Positions 44,102 through 52,356 are shown, numbered from the stretch's first letter. The stretch: 64,000 nt of DNA from Mycobacterium sp. E183 (GCF_001667735.1 NZ_LZJN01000057.1:22997-86996), one strand, 5' to 3'. Notes: a model not told the origin generated them from the sequence alone. Program-made: numbers and translations.

Positions 44102-44302
44102 GTGACGAAGAAGATCGAAGTCGATTGGGGGCTCTGCGAGAGCAACGGCGTCTGCATGGGCATCAACCCGGAGATCTTTCTCCTCGGCGACGACGACATG
44201 CTGACCGTCTTGCAGGAGGAAGTCACCCCGGAGAACGAACACGACGTTCGTGAGGCCGTTCGTCAGTGCCCGCGGCAGGCCATTTCGATTGTGGGCGAGT
44301 AG
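44102..44302 (+). CDS. 3Fe-4S-type ferredoxin (CxxNxxC variant)
   Basis: A 66-residue ferredoxin with Cys12, Cys18, Cys56 (RQCPRQAI) and Asn15 at the variable position of CxxXxxC. It follows the P450 in the same unit. Its stop is only 3 nt from the stop of the convergent DUF1330 gene. Confidence 0.92.
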   Translation: MTKKIEVDWGLCESNGVCMGINPEIFLLGDDDMLTVLQEEVTPENEHDVREAVRQCPRQAISIVGE

Positions 44303-44305
44303 CGA

Positions 44306-44590
44306 TCAGAATCCGGAAAGGATGACGGCGTTGCAGTCCGCCGCTTCCTGCCGAAGTTTCGCCGCCTTCTGGTAGCCCTCGGACTCGTACCACGCGCGGG
44401 CCGCGTCCACCGATTCGAATTCCAGCACGACGGTCTGGTCGCCGTGCCAGCTGCCCTCGATCACCTGGGGAGCCGCGTCCACCGCCAGAATGGTGGCCCC
44501 GGCCATCGCCGAACCGGCCGCCTGCGCATAGGCCTTCATACCCTCCGGATCCTTGATGGCTTCCGTGAGGATGACGTACCCTTTCGCCAC
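44306..44590 (-). CDS. DUF1330 family protein
   Basis: A 94-residue ferredoxin-fold-like protein of the DUF1330 family: KGYVILTEAIKDPEGMKAYA, DQTVVLEFESVDAARAWYES and EGYQKAAKLRQEAAD are typical. No catalytic role is established for the family. GTG start with AAGGAG upstream. It is last in a unit with a ferredoxin and a P450. Confidence 0.9.
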   Translation of the reverse strand: MAKGYVILTEAIKDPEGMKAYAQAAGSAMAGATILAVDAAPQVIEGSWHGDQTVVLEFESVDAARAWYESEGYQKAAKLRQEAADCNAVILSGF

Positions 44591-44608
44591 TGAATCTCCT
44601 TGACTGGA

Positions 44609-44797
44609 TTAGGTTTTGCTGATCGCCTGCTCGGGACAGCACTCGATGGCCTCTTGGGTGGCCGCTTCGAATTCCGTTGGGACGTCGGATGCTATCGCCT
44701 CGGCGTAGCCGTCGTCGGTGAGGCTGAAGACTTCTGGGCACAGCGTCGTGCAGACGCCGTGGCCGCGGCAGCGCTGGTCGTCGACGGTGACTTTCAT
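44609..44797 (-). CDS. 3Fe-4S-type ferredoxin (CxxHxxC variant)
   Basis: A 62-residue ferredoxin with Cys10, His13, Cys16 and a CP pair at Cys54 (IECCPEQAI), plus Cys20 and Cys53. Its ATG overlaps the P450 stop by 4 nt, making it the likely partner of the 44794 P450. Confidence 0.92.
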   Translation of the reverse strand: MKVTVDDQRCRGHGVCTTLCPEVFSLTDDGYAEAIASDVPTEFEAATQEAIECCPEQAISKT

Positions 44798-46065
44798 GTC
44801 CGCGTGAACTCCAGGTGCAGCTCGGTCAGGCCGCGCAGGATGTAAGTCGGAACGTATTGGTAGCGGCGGTCATTCGCCGGGCCGTGCGCCTTCTCGTCGA
44901 TCCGGATATCCGACGTCCGGTCGAGCAGGCGCTCGATCGCCACCCGTGTTTCGGCGCGGGCCAGCGGGGCGCCGGGGCAACTGTGGATGCCGCGCCCGAA
45001 CGAGATGTGCTGACGGGCGTTCTTGCGGGCCGGGTCGAAGGTGGCGGGATCGTCGAACCGGCGGGGGTCGCGGTTGGCGGCCGCCTGCACGACCATCACG
45101 GTGGTTCCCGCCGGCAGGTCGACGCCCCCGACGTTGGCGGGCACCCGGTTCAATCGGAAGTCGCCCTTGACCGGGCTCTCGTGCCGCAACGACTCCTCGA
45201 TGAAGTTGGGGATCAGGCTCCGGTCCTTGCGCAACTGAGCCTGAATGTCCGGCCGCTCCCCGAGGGTCTGCAGGGCCGCGCCAAGCAGCCTGACGGTGGT
45301 CTCCTGGCCCGCCGAGAAGACGTTGCTGGCGACGCGGGCCACGTCTTCGACGTCGGGCGTCGAGCCGTCCGGGTAGGTGGCGGTGGCCAGCCCGGTCAGC
45401 ACGTCGTCGCGCGGCTCGCGCCTGCGGTCACGGACATAGTCGGAGAAGAGACCGTAGAGGAATTCCAGCGGGCTGTGCGCCAGCGAGCCCTTGGTGCCCC
45501 CGACGCCGCCACCGGAATGGTCGCGGATCCCCTTGACGAACTTGTCGCGATCCTCCTCGGGCACGCCGAGCAGGTCGGCGATGACCAGCAGCGTGAACGG
45601 GCCGGCGAAGCCCTTGATCCAGTCGCCGTGCCCTGGCGCGAGGAACGTGTCGAGTACCTGGTCGGCGAGCACCCACATGGCGTCCTCGTTCTCCTTGAGG
45701 CGCTTCGGGGTGATCAGCCGCATCAGCAGCGAGCGGTGGTTGGTGTGGGTCGGCGGATCGAGGGTGGGCAGCTGGTCGCTGAACGGCAACTCGTCGCGGT
45801 GCTTTTCGATCAGCTCGGTGATGTCGTCACCCTCCAGAGGCACCGGGAAGCCGGGAAACGGACCGGTCACCGAGATGCAGGAGGACCACGTCTCGGCGTC
45901 GTTGAGGACCGCGCAAGCCTCGTCCCAACCGGTGATCATCGTGACGTCGTGATGGGGTTCGCGCGTCACCGGGCACTGGCGGCGCAGCGCCTCGTAGTAG
46001 GGGTACGGGTCCTCGATGAGCTCGCTGCCGCGGAAGAAGTCCAACTCGGAGAATTCGTTCGCCAT
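44794..46065 (-). CDS. Cytochrome P450 monooxygenase
   Basis: A 423-residue P450, paralog of the one at 4522: I-helix AGQETT (252-257), E291-R294, and heme loop FGRGIHSCPG with Cys363 fall at identical positions. It is coupled to a ferredoxin. An imperfect GAGAAC-N3-CCTCTC site lies 27 nt upstream. The two paralogs may hydroxylate related positions or substrates. Confidence 0.95.
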   Translation of the reverse strand: MANEFSELDFFRGSELIEDPYPYYEALRRQCPVTREPHHDVTMITGWDEACAVLNDAETWSSCISVTGPFPGFPVPLEGDDITELIEKHRDELPFSDQLPTLDPPTHTNHRSLLMRLITPKRLKENEDAMWVLADQVLDTFLAPGHGDWIKGFAGPFTLLVIADLLGVPEEDRDKFVKGIRDHSGGGVGGTKGSLAHSPLEFLYGLFSDYVRDRRREPRDDVLTGLATATYPDGSTPDVEDVARVASNVFSAGQETTVRLLGAALQTLGERPDIQAQLRKDRSLIPNFIEESLRHESPVKGDFRLNRVPANVGGVDLPAGTTVMVVQAAANRDPRRFDDPATFDPARKNARQHISFGRGIHSCPGAPLARAETRVAIERLLDRTSDIRIDEKAHGPANDRRYQYVPTYILRGLTELHLEFTRT

Positions 46066-46091
46066 CTCCTGCTCCTTGAATCTCGGCTAGT

Positions 46092-46106
46092 GAGAACGTG
46101 CCTCTC
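46092..46106. promoter_or_regulatory. Degenerate GAGAAT palindrome before P450
   Basis: GAGAACGTGCCTCTC keeps the outer GAGA/TCTC arms at the same 15-bp geometry, 27 nt before the P450 start at 46065. It may be a weaker copy of the window-wide operator or chance. Confidence 0.35.
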
Positions 46107-46187
46107 GCAGATGAGTATTACATTTCCATACGGCCTGGTGGTCGTCAACGAGGGGGCATCGGAGCGGGCGCGGGCGCCGACTGCCCG

Positions 46188-46703
46188 TCAGCCGGCGGGG
46201 ATCAGGTCGGCGGCCACCGATGGCCATGCGAGCAGCCCGCTGCGGAAGGTTTCGACCTGACCGATCGAGCTGTCCGGGAGAGCGGCGGCGGCCAGGGCCT
46301 GGGCCTTGAACGTGCGGGCGGCCATGCTCAGCCGGTGCTGCACCAGGCCAACGCTGTCGTCGAGTTCGGCGGGCCACGTCTCCCCCCACAGCGTGACCTC
46401 GGTGACCCCGTGGTCCAGGGCCTGCAGCACCCCTTGCCGTACCCGCGAGTCGCATCCGAACAGGTCAGCCGCGGCGGCCAGGGCCTGGGGACGAGGACGC
46501 GACTCCACCGACGCCAAAGCGTCTTCGAGGTCGACCACCCGGGCGCCCAGGATCTCCAGCGGCCGGTCGTCGGCGTGGCCGGCCAGGTCGGCCAGCAGCA
46601 CGGTGACGTCCCACCCCGCCATCGCCCGGTCGAAGAGCCAGCCGCCGGCGAACCGCACCACGTCGACCGCGGTGCCCGCGACCACGTCGAGCCGGTATCT
46701 CAT
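46188..46703 (-). CDS. Conserved hypothetical protein coupled to TetR gene
   Basis: A 171-residue protein with no signal or membrane segment. It has VAGTAVDVVRFAGGWLFDRA near the start, DVTVLLADLAGHADDRPLEI, and a helical C-terminal half. I do not recognise a family. It begins 17 nt after the TetR stop and is likely cotranscribed; proteins paired with TetR genes may bind a ligand, but nothing here shows it. Confidence 0.7.
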   Translation of the reverse strand: MRYRLDVVAGTAVDVVRFAGGWLFDRAMAGWDVTVLLADLAGHADDRPLEILGARVVDLEDALASVESRPRPQALAAAADLFGCDSRVRQGVLQALDHGVTEVTLWGETWPAELDDSVGLVQHRLSMAARTFKAQALAAAALPDSSIGQVETFRSGLLAWPSVAADLIPAG

Positions 46704-46720
46704 GTCCTCGCGCGGCCCTT

Positions 46721-47314
46721 CTACGGGGCGAAGTCCCGCGCCAGCGTCTCGGCGTACTGCTTGAACACCTCGGTTAGCGGTATCGATGGATCGAGCAACC
46801 ATGTGGTTTCCATTCCGTGGACGAAGGCGAGAATCTCTACCGCCTTGACGGCGGGGTCGACGTCCGCCCGGTACCGGCCATCGGCCTGCCCGCGGCGGAT
46901 GAGGTCGGCGACGATGTCGGTCGCGGCGCGGTGCCGGGCCAGCATCCGGTCGTGCAGTGGAGCGTCGGGCAGGATGTTCTCCACCAGCAACACCGTGAAC
47001 GTTCCGACGAGTTCGGGTGCCCGGCTGAACCGGTCGGCGACCTGCGCGATCTGGGCGAAGAGATCACCGGTCCGGTCGGCGTGCAGGTCGTCGTCGAGGT
47101 CGCGGGCGTCGAGGACGGCATGCAGCAGCTGCTCTTTGGACTCGAAGTGATGCAGCAATCCCGCGGGGGTGACCCCGGCCTCGCCGGCGATCTGGGCCAG
47201 GGTCGTGCTGCGCCAGCCGTTGCGGGTGAGCAGCCGTTGCGCGACGTCGAGGATCCGCTGCTTGCGGTCCTCACCTTTGGCGAGCAACGTGTCGTAACGC
47301 CGTGCGTCGGGCAC
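46721..47314 (-). CDS. TetR-family transcriptional regulator
   Basis: A 197-residue TetR regulator; helix-turn-helix around residues 30-57 (RSTTLAQIAGEAGVTPAGLL). I use GTG 47314 because AAGGAG lies 4 nt before it; an upstream ATG at 47362 falls inside a 32-bp inverted repeat that looks like the operator. It heads a two-gene unit with the 46188 protein, so autoregulation is likely. Confidence 0.88.
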   Translation of the reverse strand: MPDARRYDTLLAKGEDRKQRILDVAQRLLTRNGWRSTTLAQIAGEAGVTPAGLLHHFESKEQLLHAVLDARDLDDDLHADRTGDLFAQIAQVADRFSRAPELVGTFTVLLVENILPDAPLHDRMLARHRAATDIVADLIRRGQADGRYRADVDPAVKAVEILAFVHGMETTWLLDPSIPLTEVFKQYAETLARDFAP

Positions 47315-47342
47315 CGGACTCCTTCGGCCGATCGGCGGGCGG

Positions 47343-47374
47343 AACCAACCTAGTGAACACACAGTAGGTTAGTT
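47343..47374. promoter_or_regulatory. Inverted repeat, probable TetR operator
   Basis: Arms AACCAACCTA (47343-47352) and TAGGTTAGTT (47365-47374) match at 9 of 10 positions around a 12-nt spacer. It is located 28 nt before the TetR start at 47314. It probably controls the TetR operon; the thiolase gene downstream of it (47433) ends near here, so control of that gene is not implied. Confidence 0.6.
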
Positions 47375-47432
47375 CGGCCGCTGCGACAAGGGTCACGCAG
47401 GAGACCTTTTTCGGCGCGCGGCGGCGCCTTCG

Positions 47433-48581
47433 CTAGCGGACCAGCTCGACCAGGGTGGCGTTGGCGGTCCCGCCACCCTCGCACATGGTCTGCAGCCCGT
47501 AGCGGATTCCGTTGGCGCGCATATGGTGCGCCATCCGCGTCATCAACACGGCCCCGGATGCGCCCAGCGGGTGCCCCAGAGCGATGGCGCCGCCGAGCGG
47601 GTTCACCCGCTCGGGTTCGGCCCCCGTCTCGGCGAGCCAGGCGAGCGGCACCGGCGCGAAGGCCTCGTTCACCTCGAACGCGCCCACCTCGGAGAGTGGG
47701 ACCCCGGCCTTCTTCAGCACCTTTTCGGTCGCAGGGATGGGCCCGGTGAGCATGAGGACGGGATCGGCGCCGGTCACCGCGCCGGCCAGATACCGCACCA
47801 ACGGGGTGAGCCCCAGTTCGACCGCCATCTCCGCGGTCGTCACCAGCAGCGCGGCGGCGCCGTCGGAGATCTGCGAGGAGTTGCCCGCGTGGATGACGCC
47901 GTCTTCGGTGAAGGCGGGCTTGAGTCCGCTGAGTTTCTCGACCGTGGTCCCCCGCCGCACTCCCTCGTCGGCGGCGACGACCGTGTCGTCGCCGGTGAAC
48001 ACCGGCACGATCTGGTCGGTGAACGCGCCGGCGTCCTGGGCCGCCGCGGCCCGTTCGTGGGATTGCGCGGAGTACTCGTCGAGCCGGGTGCGGGAAAAAC
48101 CCCACTTCTTGGCGATCATCTCCGCCGACAGGCCCTGGTTGAAGGAGAAGTCGTCGTAGCGGGCGAGAACCTTGGGGCCGTACGGCATGCCGGTCGCCCG
48201 GGCCGAGCCGAGCGGGACGCGGCTCATGACCTCGACACCGCCTGCGACCACGACGTCCTGTTGGCCGGACATGACCGCCTGCACGGCGAAGTCGAGCGCC
48301 TGCTGGCTCGAGCCGCACGCGCGGTTCACGGTGGTCCCGGGGATGGTCTCCGGCCAGCCGGCGGCCAGGACCGCGTAGCGGCCGATGTTGCTGGACTGGT
48401 CGCCGACCTGGGACACACATCCCCAGATCACGTCGTCGACCATCTCCGGGCCGACTCCCGTGCGTTCCAGCAGTTCGTTGAGGACGACGGCCGACAGGTC
48501 CGCGGCGTGCATCCCGGCCAGGCCGCCGTTGCGCTTGCCCACCGCGGTGCGCACGGCTTCGACGATGACTGTTTCCCGCAT
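47433..48581 (-). CDS. Acetyl-CoA acetyltransferase (thiolase)
   Basis: A 382-residue degradative-type thiolase. Nucleophilic Cys89 is in NRACGSSQQAL, the GHPLGASGA His motif lies near residue 335, and the second Cys is in CEGGGTANA at the end. Such enzymes cleave 3-ketoacyl-CoA to acetyl-CoA and a shorter acyl-CoA. Last gene of the unit fadE, enoyl-CoA hydratase, thiolase, together a nearly complete beta-oxidation set. It starts 4 nt after the hydratase stop. Confidence 0.94.
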   Translation of the reverse strand: MRETVIVEAVRTAVGKRNGGLAGMHAADLSAVVLNELLERTGVGPEMVDDVIWGCVSQVGDQSSNIGRYAVLAAGWPETIPGTTVNRACGSSQQALDFAVQAVMSGQQDVVVAGGVEVMSRVPLGSARATGMPYGPKVLARYDDFSFNQGLSAEMIAKKWGFSRTRLDEYSAQSHERAAAAQDAGAFTDQIVPVFTGDDTVVAADEGVRRGTTVEKLSGLKPAFTEDGVIHAGNSSQISDGAAALLVTTAEMAVELGLTPLVRYLAGAVTGADPVLMLTGPIPATEKVLKKAGVPLSEVGAFEVNEAFAPVPLAWLAETGAEPERVNPLGGAIALGHPLGASGAVLMTRMAHHMRANGIRYGLQTMCEGGGTANATLVELVR

Positions 48582-48585
48582 TTCC

Positions 48586-49395
48586 CTACTCCGCTTCCTT
48601 GGATTTCGATAGCGCCCACCGGCCAGTAAACGACGGCTCCCGCCGCTGCGCGAAGGCGGCATAGGCGGCGGACGCGTCGGCCGTCGCGAAATTACCGACC
48701 TGGGCGCGGGCCTCGTTGGCCAGTGCGTCGCGCAACGTGCTGTCCGCACCCTCGTTCAGCAGGGCCTTGGTGTGGGCGAGGGCGATCGGCGGGCCGGCCG
48801 CCAGCCGGTGGGCGAGATCGTCGACGAAGGCGTCGATCTCCGCGGCCGGCACCAGCCACGTCACCAAGTTCAGCGCGTGCGCCTCCTCGGCGTCGATCGT
48901 CTCGGCGAGCAGCGCGAGCCGCTTGGCCTGTTGCAGGCCAACGAGTTTGGGCAGCAACCACGATCCGCCGAGGTCGATCGACAGACCACGCTTGGAAAAG
49001 ATCTGGCAGAACTTCGATTCCGGCGTTGCCACGACGAAGTCGCATCCCAGCGCGAGGTTCCATCCCGCCCCGACGGCCACTCCGGCCACCTTGGCGATGG
49101 TCGGCATCGCAAGCTCGTGCAGGGCCAGCGCCACGTCGGTCAAACGCTGCAGCTTGTAGGTCGGATGAATGTCGTCGGGGACCGAGATGTCCGCACCGGA
49201 GCAGAAGCTGCCGCCGGAGCCGGTGAGCACGAGCGCGCGCACGCCGCGGTCGTGGCCGGCGGCCTGCAGCGCGTCCCGCAACGCGATCCACAGTTCGGGG
49301 TTGATCGCATTCTTGCGGCGCGGGCGGTTGAGCGTGAGCGTGCGTACGCCGTCGCGGTCCTCGGACAGCAGCACGTGCTCGTCGGGCGCGGTCAA
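48586..49395 (-). CDS. Enoyl-CoA hydratase/isomerase family protein
   Basis: A 269-residue crotonase. Oxyanion motifs GSGGSFCSGADISV and AGVAVGAGWNLALGCDFVVA are clear. The active-site region FSKRGLSIDLGGSWLLPKLV has Asp where hydratases often carry the second Glu, so isomerase or other activity is possible. TTG 49395 overlaps the fadE stop (TTGA); a longer frame upstream lies inside fadE and is rejected. Confidence 0.9.
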   Translation of the reverse strand: MTAPDEHVLLSEDRDGVRTLTLNRPRRKNAINPELWIALRDALQAAGHDRGVRALVLTGSGGSFCSGADISVPDDIHPTYKLQRLTDVALALHELAMPTIAKVAGVAVGAGWNLALGCDFVVATPESKFCQIFSKRGLSIDLGGSWLLPKLVGLQQAKRLALLAETIDAEEAHALNLVTWLVPAAEIDAFVDDLAHRLAAGPPIALAHTKALLNEGADSTLRDALANEARAQVGNFATADASAAYAAFAQRREPSFTGRWALSKSKEAE

Positions 49396-50573
49396 TAGCT
49401 CCTCGGCAGTTTCAACACGTTGGATCCCAGGAAGTTCAGGATCATCTCCTGGCTGACCGGCGCGATCTTCATCAGCCGGGCCTCGCGGAAGTAGCGGGTG
49501 ATGTGGTACTCCTCCGCGTAACCCATGCCGCCGTGGGTTTGCAACGCCCGGTCCGCGGCGGTGAAGCCGGCGTCGGCGCACAGGTATTTCGCGGTATTCG
49601 CCTCGCGCCCACAGGGTTTGCCGTTGTCGTACAGCCAGGTCGCCTTGCGCAGCATCAACTCGGCGGCGTCGAGGCGTGCCAGCGAGTCGGCGAGCGGGAA
49701 TTGCAGGCCCTGGTTCATGCCGATGGGCCGGCCGAAGACCTCACGCTCGTTGCCGTATTTCACCGCCTTGTCCAGCGCCACCCGGCCGATGCCGAGCGCC
49801 TCGGCGGCGATCAGCATCCGCTCCGGGTTGAGGCCGTCCAAGATGTACTGAAATCCCTTGCCCTCCTCGCCGATTCGGTCCTCGACCGGAACCTCGAGAT
49901 TGTCGATAAACAATTCGTTGGAGCTGACCGCGTTGCGGCCCATCTTGCGGATGGGGCGGACGTCGACCCTGCTGCGGTCGAGGTCGGTGATGAACAACGT
50001 CATCCCATCGGTCTTCTTGGACACTTCCTCGTAGCTCTGGGTGCGGGTGAGTAGCAGGATCTTGTCCGACTCCATGGCTTTGGAGATCCACACCTTGCGG
50101 CCGTTGACGATGTAGCGGTCGCCGTCGCGTTTGGCGAAGGTGGTGATGCGCGAGGTGTCCAGCCCCGCACCGGGTTCGGTCACGCCGAAGCAGACGTGCA
50201 CCTCGCCGGTGGCGACCTTGGGCAGCGTGCGCGCCTTGAGTTCGTCGGAGCCGTGCACCACCACCGGTTGCATGCCGAAGATGGACAGGTGAATCGCGCT
50301 GGCGGCGTTCATGGCGCCGCCGGACTTCGCGACCTCTTCCAGCAGGATGGTGGCTTCGGTGATCCCGAGGCCGTGACCGCCGTACTCGGCGGGGATCGTC
50401 ATGCCGAGCCAGCCGCCGTCGGCGATGGCCTGATAGAACTCGGAAGGGAATTCGTGGGCCTGGTCTTTTTCCATCCAGTACTGGTCGTCGAACTTGCGCG
50501 CCAGCTCGGCGACGGACCGGCGGATCAGCTCCTGATCATCGGTCAGCTCGAAGTTCATTCCGGCGCTGGGCAT
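49392..50573 (-). CDS. Acyl-CoA dehydrogenase (FadE)
   Basis: A 393-residue full-length acyl-CoA dehydrogenase. It has VCFGVTEPGAGLDTSRITTF, RYIVNGRKVWIS, REVFGRPIGMNQGLQFPLAD and QTHGGMGYAEEYHITRYFRE. ATG 50573 has GGAGG at 7 nt. It starts the fadE-hydratase-thiolase operon, just downstream of a 22-bp stem that may end the preceding gene's transcript. Unlike the other FadE genes here it has no partner FadE. Confidence 0.94.
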   Translation of the reverse strand: MPSAGMNFELTDDQELIRRSVAELARKFDDQYWMEKDQAHEFPSEFYQAIADGGWLGMTIPAEYGGHGLGITEATILLEEVAKSGGAMNAASAIHLSIFGMQPVVVHGSDELKARTLPKVATGEVHVCFGVTEPGAGLDTSRITTFAKRDGDRYIVNGRKVWISKAMESDKILLLTRTQSYEEVSKKTDGMTLFITDLDRSRVDVRPIRKMGRNAVSSNELFIDNLEVPVEDRIGEEGKGFQYILDGLNPERMLIAAEALGIGRVALDKAVKYGNEREVFGRPIGMNQGLQFPLADSLARLDAAELMLRKATWLYDNGKPCGREANTAKYLCADAGFTAADRALQTHGGMGYAEEYHITRYFREARLMKIAPVSQEMILNFLGSNVLKLPRSY

Positions 50574-50592
50574 TGGCGCACCTCCATCAAGC

Positions 50593-50652
50593 GCGAGCAG
50601 ACGCAGAATCGCACGATCGCGGCCCGCGCAGTGCGATTCTGCGTCTGCTCGC
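50593..50652. terminator. 22-bp perfect stem, 16-nt loop
   Basis: Left arm 50593-50614 and right arm 50631-50652 are exact reverse complements (the arm begins GCGAGCAGACGCAGAATCGC). No T-run follows on either side, so it is not a canonical intrinsic terminator, but a stem of this length would halt or protect transcripts between the amidohydrolase gene and fadE. It may also be a member of a dispersed intergenic repeat. Confidence 0.55.
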
Positions 50653-50667
50653 CCGGGAACGGGACCG

Positions 50668-51966
50668 TTAATCCTTGTTGCCGCTGAGGGCCTTCGCGTT
50701 GGCCGCGAATTCCGCGAAGGACGAGCCGCCCCGGCTGTCCTTGTCGTGGCCCTTCGCCTTGATGGACACGTCGTGCCCCTCGGCGGCCTTGCGCAGCGCA
50801 CCGACCGTCGCCTGTTCGCGCGAAATGTGCGTGAACGGGTCGAACGAGTACCAGCGCATGGCGTTCTCGTGCGTCATCTTGTTGATCTCATCGTCGGGAA
50901 CGTTGTTGATGCTCAGTACGTCCCACAGCTCTTCCGGCGCGCCCGGCCACATCGAGTCGCTGTGCGGGTAGTCGGCTTCCCAGCAGATGTTGTCGATGCC
51001 GATCATGTTGCGTAGCGCCACGCCCACCTTATCGCTGATGAAGCAGGTCAGGAAGTGGTCGCGGAAGACCTCGCTGGGCAGCTTGCCCTTGAAGTTCTGG
51101 TGCGTCCAGGCGGAGTGCATCTCGTAGGTCCGGTCGGCGCGCTCGAGGAAGTAGGGGATCCAGCCCGTTCCGCCCTCGGACAGCGCGATTTTCAGGTCCG
51201 GGTACTCCTTGATCGGCCGCGACCACAACAGGTCGGCGGCGGCCTGCACGATGTTCATCGGCTGCAGCGTGATCATCACGTCCATCGGCGCGTCCGGCGC
51301 GGTGATGGCCAACCGGCCCGAGGACCCGATGTGCACGTTCATCACGGTGTCGGTCTCCACCAACGCTTTCCACAGCGGGTTCCAGTACTCGTCGTGGAAA
51401 CTGGGATAGCCCATCGCGGCCGGGTTTTCGGTGAAGGTCAGCGCGTGCACGCCCTTCTTCGACACCCGCCGCACCTCGGCGGCGCACGCCTCGGCATCCC
51501 AGATCACCGGGATCGCCATCGGGATGAAGCGCGCGGGATAGGCGCCGCACCACTCGTCGATGTGCCAGTCGTTGTAGGCCTGCACCAGCGCGATCGAGAA
51601 GTCGTTGTCGTCGGTGGCGAACAGCCGCCCGGCGAAGCCCGGGAAGGACGGGAAGCAGATCGAGGCCAGGATGCCGCCGGCGTTCATGTCCTTGACGCGC
51701 TCGTCGACGTTGTAACAACCCGGCCGGATCTCGTCGAGCCCCGTCGGCTCGATGCCGTACTCCTCCTTCGGCCGACCGGCGACGGCGTTGAGCGCGACGT
51801 TGGGGATGACGGTGTCGCGGAACTTCCACATGTCCGAACCGTCGGCGTTGTGCACCAGCCGCGGCGCGTCGTCCTGATACTTCTTCGGCAGGTGGTTCTT
51901 GAACATGTCCGGCGGCTCAACGGTGTGGTCGTCGACGCTGATCAGGATCATGTCTTCTTTGTTCAT
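50668..51966 (-). CDS. Amidohydrolase-family metalloenzyme (Amidohydro_2)
   Basis: A 432-residue amidohydrolase 2 protein. ISVDDHTVEPP at the N-terminus (D-D-H), NVHIGSSG in the middle and WEADYPHSDSMWPG near residue 330 supply metal-site candidates. ATG 51966 is preferred (GGAAGGG upstream); the long upstream frame lacks family similarity. It is closest in layout to the 709 protein. It is possibly cotranscribed with the beta-oxidation genes beyond the stem at 50593. Confidence 0.9.
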   Translation of the reverse strand: MNKEDMILISVDDHTVEPPDMFKNHLPKKYQDDAPRLVHNADGSDMWKFRDTVIPNVALNAVAGRPKEEYGIEPTGLDEIRPGCYNVDERVKDMNAGGILASICFPSFPGFAGRLFATDDNDFSIALVQAYNDWHIDEWCGAYPARFIPMAIPVIWDAEACAAEVRRVSKKGVHALTFTENPAAMGYPSFHDEYWNPLWKALVETDTVMNVHIGSSGRLAITAPDAPMDVMITLQPMNIVQAAADLLWSRPIKEYPDLKIALSEGGTGWIPYFLERADRTYEMHSAWTHQNFKGKLPSEVFRDHFLTCFISDKVGVALRNMIGIDNICWEADYPHSDSMWPGAPEELWDVLSINNVPDDEINKMTHENAMRWYSFDPFTHISREQATVGALRKAAEGHDVSIKAKGHDKDSRGGSSFAEFAANAKALSGNKD

Positions 51967-52064
51967 GGCCGTTGCCCTTCCGTCGGGTCCGCCTATCCGG
52001 TTCCGCTCCCACGCAGCCTCGGCGAATCGCTGTCCCGTGCCAAGATCACTAAAATGAAAACTAT

Positions 52065-52083
52065 CTTCTCGCCAAGCGAGAAT
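52065..52083. promoter_or_regulatory. Inverted-order palindrome before amidohydrolase
   Basis: CTTCTCGCCAAGCGAGAAT: half-sites TTCTC and GAGAA in reversed order around 7 nt, as at 2461 (ATTCTC-N7-GAGAAT). It lies 99 nt upstream of the minus-strand amidohydrolase start at 51966. Confidence 0.45.
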
Positions 52084-52341
52084 CAACATCCAGCCGACGC
52101 CACGACCGGCTTTCGCCCGCCCCACCGGTGGCGGAACACGCCCATAAACCGCCCGCCCCGGGACGAGGACGCGCCGAGGTAGCCGGCCTCGTTGTCGGCG
52201 AGCCCCGCGCGGCCGCGGACATTTTCGCAGGAAGGGAGCCGTTTTGGACGCCGCGTGCGCGCGCGGCATCCCGGCCGGGCGAGACCCCTCCCGCCGGCAT
52301 TGACCGGCCGCGCGATTCGTGCAACTCTATTGGTTGTAAAT
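52084..52341. other. Divergent intergenic region without a gene
   Basis: The whole gap between the amidohydrolase start (51966) and the next gene (52401) is 434 nt. It holds two palindrome-type sites, at 52065 and 52342, one toward each flank. Between them I see only GC-rich sequence with unsupported short frames and no recognisable RNA or repeat. Confidence 0.6.
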
Positions 52342-52356
52342 GAGAATCTGATTCTC
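52342..52356. promoter_or_regulatory. Palindromic operator candidate, copy 4
   Basis: GAGAATCTGATTCTC, a perfect 7+1+7 palindrome 44 nt before the gene at 52401, which opens the Rieske oxygenase operon. Same consensus as copies at 1922, 59787 and 60629. Confidence 0.75.

Noticed and set aside
51967..52269. N-terminal extension of the 50668 amidohydrolase
   Set aside because: No family similarity before MNKEDM, a good ribosome-binding site precedes ATG 51966, and the extension covers the palindrome at 52065.
52128..52343. Short plus-strand frame in the 434-nt gap
   Set aside because: No ribosome-binding site or known motif; ends in the operator at 52342.
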